A stretch of DNA of 6,953 bases from Actinomycetota bacterium (GCA_903970355.1 CAJCIF010000242.1:1-6953), one strand, 5' to 3'; shown: positions 1-5,499, counted from the first letter of the stretch. Program-made: numbers and translations. The notes: a model not told the origin generated them from the letters alone.

Positions 1-2
1 CT

Positions 3-1613
3 CTTGCCAGCGTACTTATAGATCCCAGTGCTTTTGCATTAGCACAGAGCCAGGCACTTGAAGCTTTAACCAGCATCGATCAGGCTATGAATGCCTGCGC
101 CATGAATTTGTCAAACATACAAAAAATGGCCAGTGAGCAAACAGACTCAATCAAATCTTTGTCGGAAACTTTGCAAACTCAAACCTTTTCGGAACTTGGC
201 CTGAGCTTGAATGGCTTGGTTGAATCTCTTTCAGCGGCTTTAGAACCAATGAAAGCAGTCGGAGAGTTGGTGCCGGCCATAGACAGCTTGGTATCAGCTA
301 TGGAAGGCAAGGAAGAAAATAAAGAACCCAAGCTTAATCCCGAACAACTCGTTATGAATCTGGCCGATCAATTGTCCACCGGTATGATCGATCCATGGAC
401 TTTCAAGTGCGCTTATATAGCTGTATTCCCCACAGACCATCCCGCAGACTTGTTGCACCGTTTGGTAGATCTTCTCGGAACGCAACGTTTGTCCGGTGAA
501 TTGTTTAGAGCTGCTTATGATGCCGTGCAAGCAGCGGAACCACCACCGTCTCTGCGACGTCGGCGTGCCACTGTCGATGAAGGCAGCTCGGAAGAGAAAA
601 TAATCGTACCGGATGAGGCTCTTCTGGCAGAACTTGAATCACTAAGGCGTGCCCAGGAAGAATTGGAGCGCAAAGATAAACAGCGTGAAGAGGAACTGGC
701 TGCTCTTGTGGCATCAAAAGACAACGAGCTTAAAGCAGCGCATGATCAGCTCAACGATCGTTGGCAGGAATTTTCAAATAAGCATGAAGAACTGGCAAGT
801 CTCATTCAAAAGCGTGATGAAATGCTGCAAGAGCGTGAAAACGAATTAGCAACTCGCTCAAGAGAACTCCAGCAAAAAGACAGCGAAAACCAGGTGTTAA
901 AAGCGCAGCTCGAAGAGCTTCGTGAGAACACACAGGAAATGGTAAAAGACCTTCAAAAACAGCTTAACGAGACAAATGCAAAACAGGAAGAAATAAAGAA
1001 TAATCCGCCTGCTCCAGCCCCAGCACCAGCCCCCGCCAAGCCTCAGCCGCCAGGTGGTTTTTTTGACGTTGCGCCCGGACCTGAGCAACAACAAAACCCT
1101 TCTCTATTTGATAACGGTCCGGCAAGACCGCTCTTTCAGCAGGGGATGCAACAATTCAACGCCGGTCAACAAAAGCCGCCTGATCCCGTCAAAGAACAAG
1201 GCACCGTCCCTGGTATCCCACCACAACCACCGCAGCCACCGCAACAGCAGCCGCAACCTCAGCCACAGCCGCAGCCGCAACAGATGGCTCCACCTCAACC
1301 AGTGCAGCAGATGCAGCAAATCGGCCCGGCACCTGCGCCACAGCCATCGAACCAAGCTATTCCTAATCCACCACAACAAAATGCCATCGCTCCGCAGGCT
1401 ATGCCAAAACCGCCAACACCGCAAAATTTCGTTCCCGGTTCAGGGAGCTATGGTATTGGTGTAAGAGCACAAGTGTTTGAAGTGATAGTGAGACAGGCCC
1501 TTGCAGGAGCACCATGGCGAGAAATTTGCGCTGGACCGATGCAGGTAAACAACATCACTCCCGATGAAGTCGAATCGGAAGTAAAACGCAGACAAGCTTT
1601 ATTGAAGAAGTAA
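3..1613 (+). CDS. Coiled-coil, Pro/Gln-rich protein of unknown function (5' end outside window)
   Basis: I do not recognise this family. The frame is open from base 3. The first in-window ATG (87) has no Shine-Dalgarno sequence and the 28 codons before it continue the same helical character, so the true start is probably left of the window; 536 residues are visible. Numbered from the ATG at 87: residues 1-75 are helical and Ser/Leu/Ala-rich. Residues 84-150 contain two similar short segments (LADQLSTGMID..F..AY and LVDLLGTQRLSGELFRAAY), perhaps a duplicated helical unit. RRRR at 157-160 precedes a Glu/Lys/Gln-rich coiled coil at about 175-305. Residues 306-450 are a disordered Pro/Gln/Ala tract. 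Residues 451-508 form a compact C-terminal segment (GIGVRAQVFEVIVRQAL, then ITPDEVESEVKRR). No signal peptide or membrane helix is visible in this part. A structural or scaffolding role is only a guess from composition. The gene converges on a small membrane-protein gene with 4 nt between stops. Confidence 0.8.
   Translation, partial: LASVLIDPSAFALAQSQALEALTSIDQAMNACAMNLSNIQKMASEQTDSIKSLSETLQTQTFSELGLSLNGLVESLSAALEPMKAVGELVPAIDSLVSAMEGKEENKEPKLNPEQLVMNLADQLSTGMIDPWTFKCAYIAVFPTDHPADLLHRLVDLLGTQRLSGELFRAAYDAVQAAEPPPSLRRRRATVDEGSSEEKIIVPDEALLAELESLRRAQEELERKDKQREEELAALVASKDNELKAAHDQLNDRWQEFSNKHEELASLIQKRDEMLQERENELATRSRELQQKDSENQVLKAQLEELRENTQEMVKDLQKQLNETNAKQEEIKNNPPAPAPAPAPAKPQPPGGFFDVAPGPEQQQNPSLFDNGPARPLFQQGMQQFNAGQQKPPDPVKEQGTVPGIPPQPPQPPQQQPQPQPQPQPQQMAPPQPVQQMQQIGPAPAPQPSNQAIPNPPQQNAIAPQAMPKPPTPQNFVPGSGSYGIGVRAQVFEVIVRQALAGAPWREICAGPMQVNNITPDEVESEVKRRQALLKK
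1002..1436 (+). repeat. Low-complexity Pro/Gln/Ala-coding tract
   Basis: This stretch encodes residues 306-450 of the coiled-coil protein. It opens with an alternating Ala-Pro run and later contains PQPQPQPQPQQ and PPQPPQPPQQQPQ, built mainly from CCA/CCG/CCT and CAG/CAA codons. Synonymous codons alternate, so the DNA is an imperfect rather than perfect microsatellite, which suggests selection at the protein level. The bias also keeps other frames open, producing spurious Arg/Leu/Ser-rich reading frames on both strands. Confidence 0.75.
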
Positions 1614-1626
1614 CGAGTTACTTCTT
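1605..1626. terminator. Palindromic hairpin spanning both stop codons of a convergent gene pair
   Basis: AAGAAGTAAC (1605-1614) and GTTACTTCTT (1617-1626) are perfect 10-nt inverted arms separated by GA, giving a 9-bp stem with a CGAG tetraloop in RNA from either strand. The plus-strand stop TAA (1611-1613) and the minus-strand stop (1618-1620) both lie in the stem, and both proteins end in Lys-Lys. There is no long U-run on either side, only a T-rich flank, so it is at best a weak bidirectional terminator or 3'-end stabiliser. That function is inferred; the symmetry is plain. Confidence 0.5.
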
Positions 1627-1869
1627 GTTCATATCTACTCGTTTTTGAGTCGCTTCGATTAAGCGCCACTCTTGGTAAACTCGTTCCATATTGCCCATGT
1701 ATTTGGCCAGAATTAAATCGGGAAGAGTTGAGACTATTGAAGTCAGTGTGTAGAAGATAACGCCCAGGGTTGAGAGAGTACAAACAACCACAACTCCTCT
1801 GGTAAATCGAGCCTGGTCGTCAATTTTCTTTGCTAATTCCGCCAGAACTCTTTCACTTCCTTCAGTCAT
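1618..1869 (-). CDS. Small single-pass membrane protein, unknown function
   Basis: The 83-residue protein has a short charged N-terminal helix (about 1-23, with KKIDDQARFTR), one hydrophobic segment at about 25-52 (GVVVVCTLSTLGVIFYTLTS and onward), and a charged C-terminal helix (about 56-83, ending NKK). It therefore looks like a bitopic inner-membrane protein. I do not recognise a family. The start is well supported: GAGGT (1874-1878 on the complementary strand) lies 4 nt before the ATG. The gene is 86 nt downstream of selA on the same strand and could be read from the same transcript, although a weak terminator-like palindrome and a TATAAT box lie between them. It converges on the coiled-coil gene. 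A functional link with selA is not supported by anything in the protein. Confidence 0.75.
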   Translation of the reverse strand: MTEGSERVLAELAKKIDDQARFTRGVVVVCTLSTLGVIFYTLTSIVSTLPDLILAKYMGNMERVYQEWRLIEATQKRVDMNKK

Positions 1870-1921
1870 GTTTACCTCATCAGCCTGCTATGAGACTCGA
1901 CAGTTCGAAACTCTAATCGGA

Positions 1922-1943
1922 CAAAAAATCAATGCCAGGCATT
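1922..1943 (-). terminator. Weak terminator-like palindrome with T-run after selA
   Basis: Read on the minus strand, AATGCC-T-GGCATT (1943 to 1931) can fold as a 5-bp stem with a 3-nt loop and is followed by GATTTTTTG. It begins 12 nt past the selA stop codon. The stem is short, so termination would be partial and would allow some read-through into the small membrane gene. The same stretch overlaps a TATAAT hexamer (1941-1946, minus strand) that could be a -10 box for the small gene, but no convincing -35 box is present at the right distance. Confidence 0.3.
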
Positions 1944-1955
1944 ATATCCTCTTGA

Positions 1956-3380
1956 TTATCCAGGGTGTTGCCTGCTCATTTCAATTTCCAATTTGGTCAG
2001 CGCCTGAAGAAGGTCCTTCTCCTCATGCCCACTGATTGTGCGGAAATCTACCAGCGCTTCATCTTTGAGAATGCGTACTATCACCGGTGGTGTCGTTCCT
2101 CTCAAAATGCGTGCGACCTCGTCGCAAGAAATTTTGGATTGAGAGATTGGTCGGATCGCAAGTGCCCAGCTTCTCTTAACCTGTCCCGGCGATGTTCCGC
2201 CGCCAAAAGCCGTTTCAGTTGAAACTGCCGTAAAAGCCAGTTTAGGACAAGCTTTCGAGGCACCTTCTATGAATGAGGTAACGCGTTTCTCAATTGCTTC
2301 CGGAGATTCATTGGCCATCAGTAATATAGGAATTGTCTCTTCACTCCTTTCAAATAGATAGTTGGTAAGCACCAGTTCCAGAAACGCAATCGACAGTTTG
2401 TCAGCCCGCACAGCCCGATAAATGGGATGGTGGCGCAGTGTATTTATCACCTCGTGTTTACCAACAATTACTCCAGCTTGAGGCCCGCCCAACAGTTTGT
2501 CACCTGAAAACAGGCAGGCATCGACACCATCATTTACGCTTTGCCGAACCAATCTTTCGGCTGCAAAACCAAATTTCGTCACATCAACAAATGCACCGCT
2601 GCCAAGATCTTCAAGCACCAACACCTTTTTCTGTTTACCGATGTTAACCAGATCTGAAACTGACGTTTCTTCAACAAAGCCCCGCATTTCAAAATTTGAC
2701 TGGTGGCATTTCAATAAGATGCCGCAATTTTTTGAAATTGCTTTTGCGTAATCTTCCAAGCGCGTGCGGTTGGTGGTGCCAACTTCCAGGAGAATTCCGC
2801 CTGCCGAAACAATTACGTCAGGCAGACGAAAGCTTCCACCAATTTCCACTAACTCGCCGCGTGAAATTACCACTTCTTTATTCCGGGCCAGCGCCGCTAT
2901 GCAAAGCATGACAGCGGCGGCGTTGTTATTAACGACAAGAGCTGCTTCGCATCCGGTTAAAAGCCGTAATAAAAGCTCGACATTGGTATTACGATCGCCG
3001 CGCTTTCCGGTTTCGAGATCCAATTCGAGATTGCAATATCCGGTTAGCGTCTTTTCGAGAGAAGAACCAATTTCAGAAGGCAAGGGTGCTCGGCCAAGGT
3101 TCGTGTTAATGATAATGCCGGTGCCATTGATAACCGGTTGTAATTTTGATTGGTTGAGTGTGTGAAGTTCTTGCCGAACTAATTCGGCAAAATTGTCTAA
3201 ATTTTCTGCAAAGGATTTTCGTGCAAATTCCGCTCGCCTCTTCTCGATGAAATGTCTCACAAAGGCGGTGAGCACTTTTCTGTCAAGTTTCTTTTCCCAA
3301 TCGGCAAGAGCTTGATGTCGGAGCACGCGGTCCACTTGTGGAGGTTTGTAATTCCCGTTTGGGGGATTTTTCTCTTCCAT
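1956..3380 (-). CDS. selA: L-seryl-tRNA(Sec) selenium transferase (selenocysteine synthase)
   Basis: SelA is a cytoplasmic PLP enzyme of the fold-type-I class. It converts Ser-tRNA(Sec) to Sec-tRNA(Sec) using selenophosphate, the last step before SelB delivers the charged tRNA to UGA codons. The 474 residues match the family length (E. coli about 463). Visible hallmarks are the N-terminal tRNA-binding helical region (about 1-80), NGTGIIINTNLGRAPL (85-100), EVGTTNRT (199-206), HQSNF (226-230), EDLGSG (257-262) and SGDKLLGGPQAG (292-303), with K295 as the expected Schiff-base lysine at the position known in E. coli. No frameshift or missing motif is seen. The ATG at 3380 is the most upstream start because an in-frame TAG lies 9 nt before it; the ribosome binding site is weak. 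selB, selC and selD must lie elsewhere if the pathway works. The gene diverges from a small HTH gene. Confidence 0.95.
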   Translation of the reverse strand: MEEKNPPNGNYKPPQVDRVLRHQALADWEKKLDRKVLTAFVRHFIEKRRAEFARKSFAENLDNFAELVRQELHTLNQSKLQPVINGTGIIINTNLGRAPLPSEIGSSLEKTLTGYCNLELDLETGKRGDRNTNVELLLRLLTGCEAALVVNNNAAAVMLCIAALARNKEVVISRGELVEIGGSFRLPDVIVSAGGILLEVGTTNRTRLEDYAKAISKNCGILLKCHQSNFEMRGFVEETSVSDLVNIGKQKKVLVLEDLGSGAFVDVTKFGFAAERLVRQSVNDGVDACLFSGDKLLGGPQAGVIVGKHEVINTLRHHPIYRAVRADKLSIAFLELVLTNYLFERSEETIPILLMANESPEAIEKRVTSFIEGASKACPKLAFTAVSTETAFGGGTSPGQVKRSWALAIRPISQSKISCDEVARILRGTTPPVIVRILKDEALVDFRTISGHEEKDLLQALTKLEIEMSRQHPG

Positions 3381-3426
3381 CGCAACACTAAGTACGGGGA
3401 GGAATGTAATGGGAAAGGGTTGCTTT

Positions 3427-3460
3427 AGGGCTTGCCAGATGATCGACTAGCCCTGACAAT
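3427..3460 (+). promoter_or_regulatory. Possible promoter with overlapping inverted repeat in the selA/HTH divergent region
   Basis: TTGCCA (3432-3437), a 17-nt spacer and GACAAT (3455-3460) form a moderate sigma-70-like promoter pointing towards the HTH gene, which would give a leader of roughly 70 nt. Inverted arms AGGGCT (3427-3432) and AGCCCT (3449-3454) enclose the promoter spacer, as an operator might. Both signals are short and could be chance. I found no convincing promoter for selA in the same 158-nt region. Confidence 0.25.
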
Positions 3461-3538
3461 TAGAACACGTAGTATGGTTTTAGTGGACGCTAATACTTTA
3501 AGTGAATACTTGACGGCAAGCTGAGGTTTGAGCGAGCA

Positions 3539-3796
3539 GTGGGAAAGACATTAAGAACGAAAATGTTGTACCAGGACAAAGACTGGCTATTGCAGAAGTA
3601 TGTAAAAGAAAAACTTAGCACCGTTGAGATAGCGCGCATTTACCGCGAGACGGAAAACAAGTGGTGCGATCCCAACACCATTTCGCGCTGGCTTAAGAAA
3701 CATGACATCGGCATGCGAAGCTTGGCTGAGGCTCAGCAGAATCGCCATGCTGGCATTAAACCGCCTGTGAAAAAGGCGAGATCTTCAAGCGGCTAG
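3539..3796 (+). CDS. Small helix-turn-helix DNA-binding protein
   Basis: The 85-residue protein opens with YQDKDWLLQKYVKEKLSTVE (11-30), then a helix-turn-helix at about 27-56: first helix STVEIARIYRE and likely recognition helix PNTISRWLKKHDI, joined by a longer than usual turn containing TENKWCD. The following MRSLAEAQ is the kind of tail seen after homeodomain-like HTH units in HNH-endonuclease-linked and terminase-like proteins (recalled resemblance, not searched). The C-terminus is basic (KPPVKKARSSSG). It is probably a DNA-binding regulator or a free-standing HTH module; the target is unknown. Start choice is uncertain: GTG at 3539 gives 85 residues, ATG at 3563 gives 77, and neither has a strong ribosome binding site. 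It diverges from selA and converges on a small membrane gene with 4 nt between stops. Confidence 0.7.
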   Translation: MGKTLRTKMLYQDKDWLLQKYVKEKLSTVEIARIYRETENKWCDPNTISRWLKKHDIGMRSLAEAQQNRHAGIKPPVKKARSSSG

Positions 3797-3800
3797 CCTT

Positions 3801-4010
3801 TTATGGAAAGAGCGGGCAGCCATACATGCCCACCGCACTGGCTATCAACCAGAGGAGAACTTCTCGTCCTCCTGCCAAATAGAAGACGCAGTAAGCAAAA
3901 ATAGAAAAAGAAGGCGGCCAGAATTGGTTGTCCTGATCTCGTACCGCAAGTGCTCCAAGAACTATTGCCAAGCACAAGGGAATTCCAAAAAAACATAAGT
4001 CGATGAGCAT
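3801..4010 (-). CDS. Possible small two-helix membrane protein
   Basis: This candidate of 69 residues starts at ATG 4010 (a TTG at 4013 would add one residue). It is strongly hydrophobic with a sensible topology: a first membrane segment around residues 6-22 (CFFGIPLCLAIVLGALAV), a polar linker (RDQDNQFWPP), and a second hydrophobic stretch from about residue 33 to the end that may hold one or two helices (SFSIFAYCVFYLAG, then VLLWLIASAVGMYG). I do not recognise a family. The ribosome binding site is poor. It fills an otherwise empty 290-nt interval, ends 4 nt from the HTH gene stop on the opposite strand, and diverges from rlmB. An overlapping frame on the same strand (3793-4047) gives a less protein-like sequence, so I prefer this one. 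Confidence 0.45.
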   Translation of the reverse strand: MLIDLCFFGIPLCLAIVLGALAVRDQDNQFWPPSFSIFAYCVFYLAGGREVLLWLIASAVGMYGCPLFP

Positions 4011-4087
4011 CAAAAGTACCAGAATAGCTGGCCCTAACGAAGTTCATTTAATATCGGCGAAGCATCACTGTCTATGGGGAACTGCCC

Positions 4088-4939
4088 ATGCCTGCTGAAA
4101 ATCAAGGCAATCAGGAAGTCATTTTCGGTAGAAATCCGGTACTGGCTTTCCTTACAAAGTCTGCCGAAAGTGACGCCAATCAAAAAGGTGATGTGCACAA
4201 GATTTTTTTTGCAGACGGCATGCGCTCCGATCACCGCACCGATGCAATTAAACGTTTAGCCAAGGAACAGGGCATTCCGCTTGTGATTGTGGAAAGGCGC
4301 AAGCTAGACCGCATGGTGCAATCGGAGACGATGGAAGAAGTCGGACATCATCAAGGTGTGGTTGCCCAAATAAGCCAGGTTGCTGTTCTGGAGCTGTCCG
4401 ATTTGATACACGAAATTGAAGAGGAACGCGCAAGAGAAGAGAACAAACCGGAGCTCTTAGTAGTTTTGGATGGTATTGAAGATCCACACAATTTGGGTGC
4501 GGTGATTCGTGTTTGTGAGGCAAGTGGTGTGCGTGCCTTGCTTTTGCCGGCACGCCGGTCGGCAGGGGTGACGGGTGCAGTGGCAAAAACAAGTGCTGGA
4601 GCGCTTGCATTCCTCCCTGTTGTGCGCATTCACAACATAGTGCGGGCCCTGGAAGAATTGAAGAAAGCGAACTTCTGGGTAGCCGGATTAAGCGCTGATG
4701 CGAAAGAAAGTCATTTTGAAACCGACTTGGCCCGTTCACTTGTGGTGGTGCTTGGCAATGAAGGGCGCGGCATAAGCAGGCTCGTTGCCGAGCATTGCGA
4801 TTTTCTTTTGCGTATTCCAATGTTTGGACGCACTGAGTCTCTAAACGCATCCGTAGCGGCCGGAATAGTTCTTTACGAATTTGTGCGGCAGACCCGCAGC
4901 CTCCAAAAGCCCCAGTGTATTTCGAAAAATAAAGATTAA
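4088..4939 (+). CDS. rlmB: 23S rRNA (guanosine(2251)-2'-O)-methyltransferase, TrmH/SpoU family
   Basis: RlmB uses S-adenosylmethionine to methylate the 2'-OH of G2251 in the peptidyl-tRNA-binding P-loop of 23S rRNA. The 283-residue protein has the usual L30e-like substrate-binding domain (about 10-95: FGRNPVLAFL, then GHHQGVVA at 86-93), a charged Glu/Arg linker (about 105-120), and the trefoil-knot SPOUT domain. Motif 1 is DGIEDPHNLGAVIRVCEASG (128-147, with N135 and R141), motif 2 is VLGNEGRG (221-228), and motif 3 is IPMFGRTESLNASVAAG (243-259, with the E250-S-L-N pattern). All catalytic-site positions expected for the family are present. ATG 4088 is preceded by GGGGA (4076-4080) 7 nt upstream, and the frame is closed by TAA at 4049. 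Other TrmH-type 2'-O-methyltransferases are possible, but the motif set fits RlmB best. Its place just before the tRNA-tuf operon fits a translation role. Confidence 0.9.
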   Translation: MPAENQGNQEVIFGRNPVLAFLTKSAESDANQKGDVHKIFFADGMRSDHRTDAIKRLAKEQGIPLVIVERRKLDRMVQSETMEEVGHHQGVVAQISQVAVLELSDLIHEIEEERAREENKPELLVVLDGIEDPHNLGAVIRVCEASGVRALLLPARRSAGVTGAVAKTSAGALAFLPVVRIHNIVRALEELKKANFWVAGLSADAKESHFETDLARSLVVVLGNEGRGISRLVAEHCDFLLRIPMFGRTESLNASVAAGIVLYEFVRQTRSLQKPQCISKNKD

Positions 4940-4989
4940 CGAAAATGAATGTACAATGGAAATTGCTTTGACAAGCGAGTGATTGCAAT

Positions 4990-5019
4990 TTGACTTTGCG
5001 AAAAGCGAGCTTGTAGAAT
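4990..5019 (+). promoter_or_regulatory. Promoter of the tRNA-tuf operon
   Basis: TTGACT (4990-4995) and TAGAAT (5014-5019) are separated by 18 nt and both differ from the sigma-70 consensus at one position. Transcription would begin near 5026, about 17 nt before the first tRNA. A second perfect TTGACA lies 22 nt further upstream (4968-4973) but has no good -10 box. A strong promoter directly ahead of stable RNA genes is what is expected for a tRNA operon. Confidence 0.6.
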
Positions 5020-5042
5020 CACAAAACGCGTCTTGGCCCTGT

Positions 5043-5114
5043 GCCGGTGTAGCTCAATGGCAGAGCAACGGTTTTGTAAACCGTAGGTTGCGGGTTCGAG
5101 TCCCATCACCGGCT
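5043..5114 (+). tRNA. tRNA-Thr (anticodon UGU)
   Basis: The cloverleaf is complete at 72 nt. Acceptor GCCGGTG/CACCGGC (5043-5049 with 5107-5113) has discriminator T5114. The D arm is GCTC/GAGC. The anticodon arm is ACGGT-TTTGTAA-ACCGT, with TGT at 5075-5077 reading ACA (and other ACN). The T arm is GCGGG-TTCGAGT-CCCAT, with one C-A mismatch (5091/5105) and a terminal G-T pair. No CCA is encoded. It is first in the cluster, at the thrU position of E. coli. Confidence 0.95.
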
Positions 5115-5119
5115 TATGT

Positions 5120-5202
5120 GGGCAGATGTCCGAGTGGCTAAAGGAGACAGGCTGTAAACTTGTTGGCGCAAGCCTACGCTGGTTCGAATCCAGCTCTGCC
5201 CA
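5120..5202 (+). tRNA. tRNA-Tyr (anticodon GUA)
   Basis: This is a class II tRNA of 83 nt with a long variable arm (about 5164-5177). Acceptor GGGCAGA/TCTGCCC pairs 5120-5126 with 5195-5201, with discriminator A5202. The anticodon arm is ACAGG-CTGTAAA-CTTGT, with GTA at 5154-5156. The T arm is GCTGG-TTCGAAT-CCAGC. CCA is not encoded. It begins 5 nt after tRNA-Thr(UGU), so the two are surely co-transcribed and separated by RNase processing. Confidence 0.95.
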
Positions 5203-5420
5203 TTTCTTTTGCCTCGAACCAATAAGCGCTAAGCACGAGTAATCGTGCTGCGAAAGTAATGATGGAAGTCGTTCTGGCATTACTTCAGAAAACGCTTGTG
5301 ACTGTGTTTAGAGGATGGTTAAGACCAATGGTTGAGGCGCGTAAAGCAATCAACAATGAAGAAAATATATGGAGGTGCAATAATTGTAGGCTTGCCTGAG
5401 CCATAATGAATGGCGTCTGG
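5203..5420 (+). other. 218-nt spacer inside the tRNA operon, structured, no tRNA-Gly
   Basis: In E. coli this position holds glyT; here there is no tRNA-like cloverleaf and no GGTTCGA-type T arm. What is visible: a stem-loop at 5227-5252 (CGC, then AGCACGA-GTAA-TCGTGCT, then GCG, with a two-base bulge on the 5' side); a second inverted repeat AAGTAATG/CATTACTT (5254-5261 with 5278-5285); a small GCCAT/ATGGC hairpin (5400-5404 with 5410-5414) just before the next tRNA; and a GGAGG (5371-5375) without a usual start codon behind it. A 46-codon frame (5259-5399) has no ribosome binding site. No T-runs follow the hairpins, so they look more like processing or stability elements than terminators. 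Confidence 0.55.
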
Positions 5421-5495
5421 GCCCATGTAGCTTAGCGGTAGAGCACCCCCTTGGTAAGGGGGAGGTCACGAGTTCGATTCTCGTCATGGGCTCCA
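5421..5495 (+). tRNA. tRNA-Thr (anticodon GGU), CCA encoded
   Basis: The cloverleaf is complete at 5421-5492. The acceptor is GCCCATG/CATGGGC, the D arm GCTT/GAGC, and the anticodon arm CCCCC-TTGGTAA-GGGGG with GGT at 5453-5455 (reads ACC and ACU). The T arm is ACGAG-TTCGATT-CTCGT, the discriminator is T5492, and genomic CCA follows at 5493-5495. Unlike the two upstream tRNAs in the same operon, its CCA end is encoded. It occupies the thrT position directly upstream of tuf, as in E. coli, and with the UGU isoacceptor covers the threonine codon box. Confidence 0.95.
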
Positions 5496-5499
5496 TTCA

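Noticed and set aside
1002..1436. Repeat tract considered as a CRISPR or tandem-repeat array
   Set aside because: There is no fixed repeat-spacer periodicity; it is in-frame low-complexity coding sequence.
1054..1464. Arg/Ser/His-rich plus-strand frame, and an Arg/Leu/Trp-rich minus-strand frame at 1104-1424
   Set aside because: Both are shadows of the Pro/Gln codon repeats in the coiled-coil gene; their odd composition follows directly from those codons.
3725..3737. GCTGAG-G-CTCAGC palindrome in the HTH gene, and CGCCT/AGGCG at 3762-3778
   Set aside because: Short palindromes within coding sequence without T-runs; likely chance.
3793..4047. 84-residue minus-strand frame overlapping the small membrane candidate
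   Set aside because: It overlaps the HTH gene end and gives a less coherent sequence than the neighbouring frame, though it starts at an ATG. Only one of the two can be real, and possibly neither.
4248..4988. 246-residue minus-strand frame
   Set aside because: It lies antisense to rlmB, which has all its family motifs. The translation is Cys/His/Pro/Leu-rich without any recognisable domain.
4936..5280. 114-residue minus-strand frame containing ELDSNQRRLAPTSLQPVSFS and MGLEPATYGLQNRCSA
   Set aside because: It is the antisense of tRNA-Thr and tRNA-Tyr. Peptides of this type are well-known spurious annotations across tRNA genes.
5384..5407. TTGTAG and CATAAT considered as an internal promoter for tRNA-Thr(GGU)-tuf
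   Set aside because: The spacing is 12 nt, far too short for a sigma-70 promoter, and no other pair in the spacer fits well.
5397..5414. In-frame TGA followed by a hairpin, considered as a selenocysteine codon because selA is nearby
   Set aside because: The hairpin is only 5 bp, starts immediately after the TGA, and the extension ends after a few codons inside the tRNA. There is no real SECIS-like placement or selenoprotein family match.
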